From assembly GCA_017516485.1 (NCBI GenBank), contig JAFXCH010000049.1, positions 1 to 64,000 on the forward strand: a stretch of DNA of 64,000 nt. Reading direction: 5' to 3'. Position 1 is the stretch's first letter. Each line of letters starts with the position of its first letter. Under the pieces are notes generated by a model. It was not told the DNA's origin. It saw only the letters and a program-made list of their open reading frames with translations, and made no database searches. Of the stretch, positions 16,910 to 24,528 are shown piece after piece. The DNA comes from Clostridia bacterium. Its GTDB lineage: Bacteria; Bacillota; Clostridia; Oscillospirales; Acutalibacteraceae. The position numbers were made by a program, and so were the translations under genes.

Positions 16910-18897
16910 GCGAGGTAATCACTTACCGTCTTTTTGAAATCATCTAAATTTGGCTTCGTATCAATAGGCGCAGTTTGATTCCAGTCGTTTCCGTTTTCGG
17001 GATCAATACACCCTTCGTAGTATTCTTTTTCTGTGAAAATTTCAAGCTTTGATTTTCCGAAACGTACTAAATCAACGATTTCTTGATAACGTTCTTTTGC
17101 CCTATCTGTATCAAATAAATTTTGACTTGCTTTTTTGCGATCGGAACGTGTATATCCATCATTTGAAAAATCAATAAATTTAACAATGTCATCTTTCTGA
17201 TGAGCTTCACCAACACGGAATACATACACATTTGTTTGTACGCTCGATTTGCCGATAAACAAATCTATTGGCATTCTAATACTTGCAAGAAGTGTACTGT
17301 GTGTCAGAATACTCTTGTTGTATTCTGTTGCTTTGCCTGAACCTGCGGAATTTTGAATGATAATTGCTGCATAGCCCTTTTCCATCATCGAAAGAGCTTT
17401 TTCAACAAATATCATTCCGTTGCCTTCGGCAGAGTATGGGGGATTCAAAACAAAAGCATCTGCAGGGAACTTTTCGTCAGTCTTGCCAAATCCATAATGA
17501 CCGTCAAAGTTCAAGGAGTCTTTGTTCAAAATGTTTGAGCTACCGTCACCCATCATAATCATATTGAGAACAGCAAGCATATAAACATTTGAAAGAATTT
17601 CCAAACCGAGCAACTGGTTAGCTTTAATCTCTGCTTCTTTAATAGCTAATTTTTCAGGAGACTTTATTGTGTTTTTGGCATCTATCAGCATTTCGTTCAT
17701 AGCGGCAACAAGCAAACCTGCCGAACCCGTTGCAAAGTCCCATACATAAGAGTCTTTATTAACTCTTGCGAGGCGACATAAGAGGGTTGCTACATAAGAA
17801 GGAGTCAGCACAACATCATTAAGCTGATCTTGTGTAAAACCGAGCCAAGAATACATTTCATTGAACAGCTTACCCGTAAAATCAGTTGTCAAACCAATTT
17901 TATAATAAATTCCGAGATCATCAACAATTTTTATAAATACACGCTTTAACTGGCTTTCGCCATCTTCAACTTTGTTGATATTATCCGTAGTGAGCGTATT
18001 TTGGAGAGTTCTTACAATCAAATCTTTCTTATCTTTAGGAAGCTTTTTAGCATTGAGGAAAGAATTGATTTTTCGAATCATAATATCGCCGTCTCTATCA
18101 CCTTCTTCGTCAGAAGATTTCAGCTCAGCTTTGGTCAACGGATATACTTTGTTATCAACATCGCCGAGTGTTGCCATAATTGAAGCGGCAACAAGATAAA
18201 CACGGTCATTTTCGCTAAGTCCTTTTTCACTCTTAAAAATATCATTATTGAGTTTTACGAGGCTTGCCGTAATTTCCTGTTCTCTGCGTTCCTTTAATTT
18301 TTCAATTTCTTCTTGTGGGAGAGATAACTGCTTTACTTTTTCAATAAACGCAGAAAAATGCTCCTTTTTAAGGAAAGAAAGGTCGGTATAATCAGCAACT
18401 TTCTGACCAACACCAAAGTTACTCTTAGAAACATAATAAACGCCAATTTGATGAATAATCTTTCCGTCGGCAGCTTTATGTCCGGTAACACCAATAGCAA
18501 TAACATCTGTATAGCTTGTGTAATGCAATACGGCGTTTGCATAGTGAACAGCACCATTTACTGCATAAGAGTTAATATTCGCAAAATCGGGTTGATTCTT
18601 TGATGTTTTGTTGGCAACATTGCCCTCATCATCCAATTTGACAAGTTTATCTTTATAACCTTTGTACTCAATAAGGATGGGATAATCCTTGCCGTCATTA
18701 GCTTTCAAAATCAGCTTAGCATCAGGACGATTACCGCCTTTGCCACCATTCTTAGAAAAATAGTCATTAAGAGCCTGATCTATCTCCGTGTTCAAAGACT
18801 CTTGCTCCAATTTATAACTTATTTTATATGATTTGAGCCAACCGTTTACTAAATCAGCAATATTAGGCTCGATAGACTGAATTGTATTTTTAGCCAT
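16849..18897 (-). CDS. Fused restriction endonuclease / N6-adenine methyltransferase (BcgI-like)
   Basis: 682 residues. The N-terminal nuclease has P58-D59 and, 18 residues later, E77-Y-K79 in ILIEYKG, a PD-(D/E)xK pattern. The methylase has motif I DFATGSAG at 387-394 and motif IV NPPY at 485-488, the gamma-type adenine methylase signature. A C-terminal segment probably contacts the S subunit. No separate HsdR helicase is present, so it is not classical type I; the architecture fits type IIB/BcgI A subunits. The predicted activity is methylation of a bipartite site and cleavage of unmethylated DNA. It overlaps the small regulator upstream by 8 bp. Confidence 0.85.
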   Translation of the reverse strand: MAKNTIQSIEPNIADLVNGWLKSYKISYKLEQESLNTEIDQALNDYFSKNGGKGGNRPDAKLILKANDGKDYPILIEYKGYKDKLVKLDDEGNVANKTSKNQPDFANINSYAVNGAVHYANAVLHYTSYTDVIAIGVTGHKAADGKIIHQIGVYYVSKSNFGVGQKVADYTDLSFLKKEHFSAFIEKVKQLSLPQEEIEKLKERREQEITASLVKLNNDIFKSEKGLSENDRVYLVAASIMATLGDVDNKVYPLTKAELKSSDEEGDRDGDIMIRKINSFLNAKKLPKDKKDLIVRTLQNTLTTDNINKVEDGESQLKRVFIKIVDDLGIYYKIGLTTDFTGKLFNEMYSWLGFTQDQLNDVVLTPSYVATLLCRLARVNKDSYVWDFATGSAGLLVAAMNEMLIDAKNTIKSPEKLAIKEAEIKANQLLGLEILSNVYMLAVLNMIMMGDGSSNILNKDSLNFDGHYGFGKTDEKFPADAFVLNPPYSAEGNGMIFVEKALSMMEKGYAAIIIQNSAGSGKATEYNKSILTHSTLLASIRMPIDLFIGKSSVQTNVYVFRVGEAHQKDDIVKFIDFSNDGYTRSDRKKASQNLFDTDRAKERYQEIVDLVRFGKSKLEIFTEKEYYEGCIDPENGNDWNQTAPIDTKPNLDDFKKTVSDYLAWEVSTLLRHQNPEDDRLGK

Positions 18898-19081
18898 TTT
18901 CTTTCTCCTTTTTCTGCTTTTTTAAGTATTCATCTGCTGCTTTGTTGAACAAATCGGCCATGCTGTGCATATTGTCGTCTAGGGCAATCGCAGATAGCAA
19001 AAGTTTCACTTTTTCGGGGTCCATTCTAAACTGAACTTGTCGTGTGCGATTTGCTTTATTAGTACAATCCAAAACGCTCAT
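18890..19081 (-). CDS. Ribbon-helix-helix type regulator of the R-M operon
   Basis: About 63 residues. RTRQVQFRMDPEKVKLLLSA fits a beta strand plus helix of a CopG/Arc-like fold, followed by a second helix (SMADLFNKAADEYLKKQ). The longest frame begins at 19147, but this is upstream of the predicted transcript start and runs through the palindrome, so it is rejected. The ATG at 19081 directly abuts AGGAGG; the TTG at 19072 is 9 nt from it and may be the true start. It overlaps the nuclease/methylase gene by 8 bp. Like C proteins of other R-M systems, it probably represses or times the operon by binding 19094-19129. Confidence 0.72.
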   Translation of the reverse strand: MSVLDCTNKANRTRQVQFRMDPEKVKLLLSAIALDDNMHSMADLFNKAADEYLKKQKKEKENG

Positions 19082-19093
19082 CCTCCTATCACA

Positions 19094-19129
19094 AATGATA
19101 TCATTATATCTTGATATAATGATATCATT
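19094..19129. promoter_or_regulatory. 36-bp perfect palindromic operator
   Basis: Two 17-bp arms, AATGATATCATTATATC and its exact complement, separated by TT. It contains repeated GATATCAT-type units suited to several ribbon-helix-helix dimers, and it covers the -10 hexamer of the R-M promoter. Confidence 0.85.
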
Positions 19130-19147
19130 AATTGATGAAATAGTCAA
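19119..19147 (-). promoter_or_regulatory. R-M operon promoter
   Basis: Minus strand TTGACT (19142-19147), 17-bp spacer, TATCAT (19119-19124). The -10 element lies inside the palindrome, so regulator binding would occlude it. Confidence 0.75.
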
Positions 19148-19391
19148 TATTTTTTGATAATTTCGACAGGTGTTTCTTTGCTTGACATAGTAAACACCTT
19201 CAAATTTTTACGACAGATTTTACGACAAATGGGATGAAGTTATGCCGCCTTATGACAGGCTATGTTTTACAATGAAAGCACTTTGGATTAACGAAGTCGG
19301 CAAAAGGCAGGATAAATAAGGGTATAAGATCTATCCCGCCTAAATCCCCACAATGAAGAGCCTGGATAAATAAAATTTCATCACATAAATT
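19148..19391. other. Gene-free right edge of the R-M islet
   Basis: No convincing gene. It contains two TTACGACA-type direct repeats (near 19209 and 19220); a related TTACGACAAAA occurs at the left edge near 15631. These may be remains of recombinase arm sites or a decayed integrase end. The 13-bp lysS-like repeat is at 19345-19357. Confidence 0.45.
19345..19357. repeat. 13-bp direct repeat, right copy
   Basis: TCCCCACAATGAA, matching the end of lysS (15528-15540); about 3.8 kb separates the copies. Confidence 0.6.
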
Positions 19392-19425
19392 AAAAATCCT
19401 GCCTGAATCAACAGGCAGGATTTTT
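19392..19425. terminator. Bidirectional terminator
   Basis: Perfect arms AAAAATCCTGCCTG / CAGGCAGGATTTTT. It terminates the minus-strand alpha/beta hydrolase gene and could once have served lysS. Confidence 0.85.
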
Positions 19426-19433
19426 GTTGTTTA

Positions 19434-21209
19434 TCAGAAATGCTTAAAGAGTATATTCACAGTCTTATTGAGGTATTTGAGTATTACTGTGAATACGTTT
19501 TCAATTGCTGTCGGTGATTCGTCTGCGATTACGCCGGCATTGACAAGTGCCTGCTCAAGCTCGGCATCTGCGGCATTCCATGCAGCCTGGTCAACTATTG
19601 TGTTTGCATACAGTGCCTCAACCTTTGCAACTGCTGCTTCAACTGCGGCGATGTTTTCTGTGCTGATACCGCTCTTGTCAGCTTCTTTCCAAGCCTTGAT
19701 GTTTCCGAGTGCGTTGGCTGTGAGTCTGCCTTCGTTGAACTGCGGGAATGCAGGGTTGGAGTAAACATCCTTCATATTGTTGTCAGCCATAACTCTGATT
19801 GCGAGAGTAAGGGCGACGTCATTCTGCGGCAGCTGCTCGTGAGCCTGAGCCTTGAAGTACCATGTTGTGCAAGGTAGAAGACCTGTTGTTGCGTCTACAA
19901 CACCGTCAGGTGAAAGGTGATTGTGCTCAGGGTTATCGCAGTATGTGCCTGCAGCCTTGTAATCATCACCGAGTGTTGTGCCGAGGTCTGCAAATGTTGC
20001 ACCCATTGAGGGAGATGCAGCGTGAATAACACGGTCAGCATTCTTTGTTTTGTAGTTTTTGCAAAGAGGGAAGAGGTTTACGTCATAGCAAGCAATGTCG
20101 AATACTTCACAGCCTGTTTCACGAAGCTCGTTAAGGTTTTCCTCAAAGTTTGCTCTTGCATTCATAAAGTATTCAACGTCTTCAAGAATACCCGAAAGCT
20201 CGTCTCTGTCTTCAAGCCACATTGCTTTTGCATCTTCATAATATGCGTCGGGGCAGAGAGCCCAAAGCATTGTTGTGCGTACTGCTGCAACCTCTACAAG
20301 ACCGTTTGCAAGTCCGCTGAGAGCAGATTTGAGAACATCGTCGGGGAGAATGCGAAGTACCATATTGAGAAGGTATGCAAGGTATGTATCACCGAGAAGT
20401 GTTACAAGAAGCTCTTCGTAAAGAGTGTCGTCGTCGTAGAAAACGCTGAGGTTGCCTGTGTAAAGGTCGCCGATGATGTCGGAGCCGTCAATAGCAGGAA
20501 TTACGAAAACCATCTTCTTGATAATCTCGTAATCCTCGGGGTACATTTCGAGGTAGTTTACTGCTATTGTACCGCCAAGGCTGATGTGGCAGAGCTTTAC
20601 CTGACCGTTGGGTGACTTGGGAAGTACAACGTCGTGGATGTAGTGGTGAAGCTTCTCTGTTTCGTACATAACATCGCCGAGTGAATCGTAGCCGAAGTAG
20701 TAAACATCATCTTCACCGACGATTTCGCTAAGCTCCTGAATGGGCAGGAAGTTGTAGTACTCTGCTTTTACAGCTTCGGGAAGCTCGCTCATAGGCATTT
20801 CGTAGCAAGGTGTTACAATGTTGTTGATGTACTTGCCGTCGTTATCCTTTTCGATAAGGCTGAGTGCATTGTATGTGCCCTCAAACATAGCCTGAGTCAG
20901 ACCGACATCGCTTCTTGTTACGATTGAAGCGAGCATATTCGGCAGAGCACGCTTGAGAAGCGGCATAACGTCGATTTCGAGCGGCCAGCCTGTAACATAG
21001 CCTGTTTCGTCGGGCACCCAGTTACCTTCCTCGTCAACAAGGTATGTGTTATTCTGACTCATACCGTGTACGATAATAACAGGTGTTTCGGTATCGTAGT
21101 CGGGCGTGTAAGCTGAGCCTGCAACGCTGTCCGGGTCAGCAGCAAAAGCTGTGAAAGAAAACAGCATTGTGAGAACAAGGCATATGCTTATTACTCTTTT
21201 GATTTTCAT
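19434..21209 (-). CDS. Secreted alpha/beta-hydrolase (lipase/esterase-like)
   Basis: 591 residues with a signal peptide (1-23, ending AFAA). TPVIIVHGMSQN near 43-54 is the strand-loop before the oxyanion hole. CHISLGG near 205 is the nucleophile elbow, with serine as nucleophile but histidine in place of the first glycine of GxSxG. A C-terminal helical FIVAR-like segment (about 500-570) has AAVEAAVAKVEALYANTI, common in secreted Clostridia proteins. The substrate is unknown; a lipid or ester is likely. It is monocistronic, with AAAGGGGAT before the ATG. There is no wall anchor, so it is probably released. Confidence 0.7.
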   Translation of the reverse strand: MKIKRVISICLVLTMLFSFTAFAADPDSVAGSAYTPDYDTETPVIIVHGMSQNNTYLVDEEGNWVPDETGYVTGWPLEIDVMPLLKRALPNMLASIVTRSDVGLTQAMFEGTYNALSLIEKDNDGKYINNIVTPCYEMPMSELPEAVKAEYYNFLPIQELSEIVGEDDVYYFGYDSLGDVMYETEKLHHYIHDVVLPKSPNGQVKLCHISLGGTIAVNYLEMYPEDYEIIKKMVFVIPAIDGSDIIGDLYTGNLSVFYDDDTLYEELLVTLLGDTYLAYLLNMVLRILPDDVLKSALSGLANGLVEVAAVRTTMLWALCPDAYYEDAKAMWLEDRDELSGILEDVEYFMNARANFEENLNELRETGCEVFDIACYDVNLFPLCKNYKTKNADRVIHAASPSMGATFADLGTTLGDDYKAAGTYCDNPEHNHLSPDGVVDATTGLLPCTTWYFKAQAHEQLPQNDVALTLAIRVMADNNMKDVYSNPAFPQFNEGRLTANALGNIKAWKEADKSGISTENIAAVEAAVAKVEALYANTIVDQAAWNAADAELEQALVNAGVIADESPTAIENVFTVILKYLNKTVNILFKHF

Positions 21210-21316
21210 AATTATATCCCCTTTATAAGTAATAAAAGGATTTTACCAAATTAATACAAAAAACTCAATGCGATTATATCACAAGGTTTAAGTGTTTTTT
21301 TTGGTGAAATATACAA

Positions 21317-21347
21317 AACGCTGTATATCCTGCGACATACAGCGTTT
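21317..21347 (-). terminator. Terminator of the GH92-side intergenic
   Basis: AAACGCTGTA / TACAGCGTTT stem after the GH92 stop on the minus strand, with TTTG following. Confidence 0.65.
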
Positions 21348-21350
21348 GTT

Positions 21351-23420
21351 TTATCCTTCAATTTCATTCATTATTTCATCATATGTAACTATATTGCCGT
21401 ATTTTGTGAAATCAACCTTCTTGCCGAGGATTCTGATGTTGTCAACCATAGGTCTGCAGTTGGTGTAAATCGGCTTGCCGGGTGAAATTGGGTATATACC
21501 GAGGCAAGAGAAAATATACCACGCAGCCATTGAGCCGTTGTCTTCGTCACCGGGGAAACCGTCATCCTTCCAGGAGAATCCCTCTGCACAAATTTTTTTG
21601 AGCCAATACTCTGTTTTTTCAGGATGTCCGAGATAGGTGTAAATAAACGGAATGTGGAAGCTCGGCTGGTTGGATATTGCGCACTGACCCCAATCGCATG
21701 CCGCCATTTCTGTCATTTCGTGTATTTCGTAGCTGTAGCCGCCGATTCTGTAATCCGCAGGTGTGGCAAAGCATTCGTCAAGCTTCTTTAAAAGTCCTTT
21801 TTTGCCGCCGTAAAGCTCTGCGAGACCTTCGATATCGTGCTGTACGGCAAAACTTGTCTGCCATGCGGAGGCTTCGGTGTAGTCTTTGCCCCAGCTTGTC
21901 GGGTCGAAATCGGGTCTGAAGTTGCCGTTTGAATCCTTTGCACGCATAAAGCCTGTTTCACTGTCGAAGATGTTTTTGTAATTCTTTGTGCGTGCAAGGT
22001 ACATATCACGCTTGTCGGTATAACCGAGTATATCCGCTACGGTTGCAATGCAATCGTCAAAGTATGCCGCATCAAGCGTGAGGTTTACGCTCTCTGAGTA
22101 TTTGTCATAGGGGACATAGCCGAGCTTCAGATATTCTTCACAGCCCTCTCTGCCGTATGCCGCTATTTCAGAGGGCTTGTTTGCGTGAAGCTCCATACCT
22201 TCAAATGCTGTTTCCAGCAGGTCTCTTGATATCAGGTTTCTTGTAGCAACGTCGGCAATAACTGCGTCAATACCTGTGCTTGGCATACAGTTTTTGGCAT
22301 CGCCTGCAGTCCAACGCGGAAGCCAGCCGCCGTCCTTATAATCCTGAATATAGCCCTCGATAATCTCGGGCAGTATATCTTTTGCAACTATAGAATAGAA
22401 CGGATAGTTTGTGCGGTATGTGTCCCAGAATCCGTTGTCTGTGTATCTCACTCCGGGCAGTACTTTGTCTGCACTCGGCGAGTAGTGTATGGGTTTGCCG
22501 CTTTCGTCAGGCTCATATGCCTTATGAGGGTAGAGGAATGTGCGGTACATACAGCTGTAGAAGGTTTTCATAGTATCTTCATCAGCATCAATCTCAATCT
22601 TGCTCAGGTAATCGTTCCAGATACGCTCATTTTCTGCTTTAAGCTCATCAAAACTGTTGTAAAATGAATCGTGCTCAAGGTTTCTTACAGCCTGCTCATA
22701 GCTGATGAATGATGTTGCAACGGTGAAAGTGACATCTTTTTCTTTTAGCGCGATATGTATTCCTGTACCTTCACCGTTTGTCTTAAGGCTGTGCTTGGTG
22801 TCGCAGGTGTTTCTGTGACCTGTGAGGATTCCGTCAACATCAACCGAGTCTTTGTCAAACTGAAATACGTAATATCCTTTTATAATGCCCTTATCGTGCT
22901 CGGCAATGCCGCGGTTACAGTCCGTCATACAGTAAAGTCGGTTTGTTTCGGTGTCATATTCGTATTCGCAGTTGTGGCTGACAGGCAAAACGGAAATATA
23001 ACGCCTTAAATCTTTTTTGAAACTGAGCTTTATGCAAGCACCGTATTCGGTAGGTGTAAGCTCAAATTCGCAGGAAGGTCGCTTGAGATAACAGTTGAGA
23101 TAATGCGGCTGAATTACAGCCTTTTCAGGGTCGTAGCCTGACCAGCAATCCTCAAACTCAACATAAGGGTTATCAACCTGCGGCATCATTGTGAATGCAC
23201 TGTGGTCGCTTATCCACGGACTTGGCTGGCGTGTAAGGCGGATACCCTCAACCGAGCGGTCATCCGGATGATAATACCAGCTTCCTCTTGATGTCTCGGT
23301 CTGCAGGCAGAATGCCGCAAAGCTGAAAGGTCGCTGTACAAGCGGCAGGGTGTTGCCCTGCGAGAATCTGTGTAATGATTTTGAGCCCTGCTTTGTATTG
23401 ACATATTTTATGTAATTCAT
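21351..23420 (-). CDS. GH92 family alpha-mannosidase, cytoplasmic
   Basis: 689 residues. The family is Ca-dependent exo-mannosidases, mostly alpha-1,2. Motifs in order are GNTLPLVQRPFSFA (N-terminal beta domain), GFWDTYRTNYPFYSI, then a GGYSYEIHEMTEMA stretch containing the expected catalytic acid. GFPGDEDNGSMAAWYIFS contains the catalytic-base signature. No signal peptide is present, unlike many Bacteroides GH92 enzymes, so it likely trims imported mannosides inside the cell. No transporter is adjacent. The start is ATG after CAGGTAAAATT. Use on host or yeast glycans is inference from the family. Confidence 0.9.
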   Translation of the reverse strand: MNYIKYVNTKQGSKSLHRFSQGNTLPLVQRPFSFAAFCLQTETSRGSWYYHPDDRSVEGIRLTRQPSPWISDHSAFTMMPQVDNPYVEFEDCWSGYDPEKAVIQPHYLNCYLKRPSCEFELTPTEYGACIKLSFKKDLRRYISVLPVSHNCEYEYDTETNRLYCMTDCNRGIAEHDKGIIKGYYVFQFDKDSVDVDGILTGHRNTCDTKHSLKTNGEGTGIHIALKEKDVTFTVATSFISYEQAVRNLEHDSFYNSFDELKAENERIWNDYLSKIEIDADEDTMKTFYSCMYRTFLYPHKAYEPDESGKPIHYSPSADKVLPGVRYTDNGFWDTYRTNYPFYSIVAKDILPEIIEGYIQDYKDGGWLPRWTAGDAKNCMPSTGIDAVIADVATRNLISRDLLETAFEGMELHANKPSEIAAYGREGCEEYLKLGYVPYDKYSESVNLTLDAAYFDDCIATVADILGYTDKRDMYLARTKNYKNIFDSETGFMRAKDSNGNFRPDFDPTSWGKDYTEASAWQTSFAVQHDIEGLAELYGGKKGLLKKLDECFATPADYRIGGYSYEIHEMTEMAACDWGQCAISNQPSFHIPFIYTYLGHPEKTEYWLKKICAEGFSWKDDGFPGDEDNGSMAAWYIFSCLGIYPISPGKPIYTNCRPMVDNIRILGKKVDFTKYGNIVTYDEIMNEIEG

Positions 23421-23507
23421 AATTTTACCTGCTTTCGCTGATTATGCTGATATGATATCATAATTGTTTTATTTTTTCAATTTTTCCTAAAAAGATTTAT
23501 AAAAAAG

Positions 23508-23540
23508 CAAGACCGTATCCTGCTTAAGGATGCGGTCTTG
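23508..23540 (-). terminator. Terminator of the DUF1295 gene
   Basis: CAAGACCGTATCC / GGATGCGGTCTTG hairpin, then a T6 run on the minus strand. Confidence 0.8.
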
Positions 23541-23552
23541 TGAAATCGTTTA

Positions 23553-24353
23553 TCAGCCTACAAGCCACTTGTACTTTTCTACGCTGTAAAGCGGAATGAA
23601 AGGCACCATAATCGGAACGAATTTTACATATTTCTGATATTCGGGGTCTTTGCCGTAGTTTTTGTTCTGGCGGATTTCAAGACGGCGTGCACCGCTGAAC
23701 ATAACGAAGATGATACCGATGTAGCCTACAGCCACAAGTACCCACTGCCAGCCTGTAACTGCACCGACGGCGGAGATAACTACACCTGTCCAGAATATCA
23801 TTTCACCAAGATAGTTGGGGCAGCGTACAAGGCGGTAAAGACCTGTATCTACAAAGCGTTTGGGATTGATTTTCTTTGCCTTGTTTTTCTGAATATCTGC
23901 AACGGACTCGAGTACAAGACCGAGCAACATAATGCCTGCACCTATGTAAACAGCAATATTGTCCTCAGCTGCGTTGAACATACGGTAGAATACGCCTGAA
24001 ACCTGTGTGACATAAAGCAGTGCGCAGGTAACCCAGATAGCGATTTTAACACCAAAGGGTACGGATTTACCGTCTTTGATTTCGCCCTTCATATTCTTTT
24101 TATAAGAGCTGCTGCCGAATTCGCGTACTGCAAGGTATCCGCCGAGTCTGCAACCGTAAACCATAAACAGCACACAGCATATAATTGTGCCGATTGTGAG
24201 CTGACCTCGGTAAAGAATCATCATCAGCAAGCTTTCGCCTGCTATTGAAAATCCGTAGCCGAGCGAAATAAACCATACATAATTTTTAAAGCCGATAGAG
24301 CTGATAACCATAGCCGCAATAAACAGCCACAAAAGTCCGAGAGTAAAAACCAT
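23553..24353 (-). CDS. DUF1295 / steroid-reductase-like membrane protein
   Basis: 266 residues with about six or seven membrane helices. The C-terminal part VDTGLYRLVRCPNYLGEM, then GARRLEIRQNKNYG and PEYQKYVKFVPIMVPF, is the conserved NADPH/SAM-binding end of DUF1295 and isoprenylcysteine-methyltransferase-like enzymes. The substrate is unknown, and reductase versus methyltransferase activity cannot be decided. It is single-gene with AAAGGAA before ATG. It lies between a carbohydrate gene and a beta-helix gene, giving no operon clue. Confidence 0.8.
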   Translation of the reverse strand: MVFTLGLLWLFIAAMVISSIGFKNYVWFISLGYGFSIAGESLLMMILYRGQLTIGTIICCVLFMVYGCRLGGYLAVREFGSSSYKKNMKGEIKDGKSVPFGVKIAIWVTCALLYVTQVSGVFYRMFNAAEDNIAVYIGAGIMLLGLVLESVADIQKNKAKKINPKRFVDTGLYRLVRCPNYLGEMIFWTGVVISAVGAVTGWQWVLVAVGYIGIIFVMFSGARRLEIRQNKNYGKDPEYQKYVKFVPIMVPFIPLYSVEKYKWLVG

Positions 24354-24461
24354 AATCTTAATTTCCTTTCTTTGATATAATACATACTATACTACATTTT
24401 GAAAATTTATTAATTGTATTTTGGAAATATCATTATATTATCCCATACGCATTTTATATAC

Positions 24462-24490
24462 TTGATTTTAAATATTTTTTTTGATAGAAT
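24462..24490 (+). promoter_or_regulatory. Promoter of the GH28-like gene
   Basis: TTGATT (24462-24467), 17-bp spacer, TAGAAT (24485-24490). It places the transcript start near 24497, excluding the in-frame TTG at 24481. Confidence 0.6.
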
Positions 24491-24528
24491 GTTTTACATG
24501 TAAAAATTTCATCAAGGTGGTTAGACAA

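Noticed and set aside
15683-18897. Classical type I (HsdR/M/S) system
   Set aside because: No HsdR helicase gene; the methylase has its own N-terminal nuclease motif, so BcgI-like is the better fit.
19082-19147. 22-codon N-terminal extension of the RHH regulator
   Set aside because: It lies upstream of the predicted transcript start and translates the palindromic operator.
20022-20615. 197-codon ORF antisense to the alpha/beta hydrolase
   Set aside because: Shadow of a well-supported gene; Cys/Val-rich composition typical of reverse frames.
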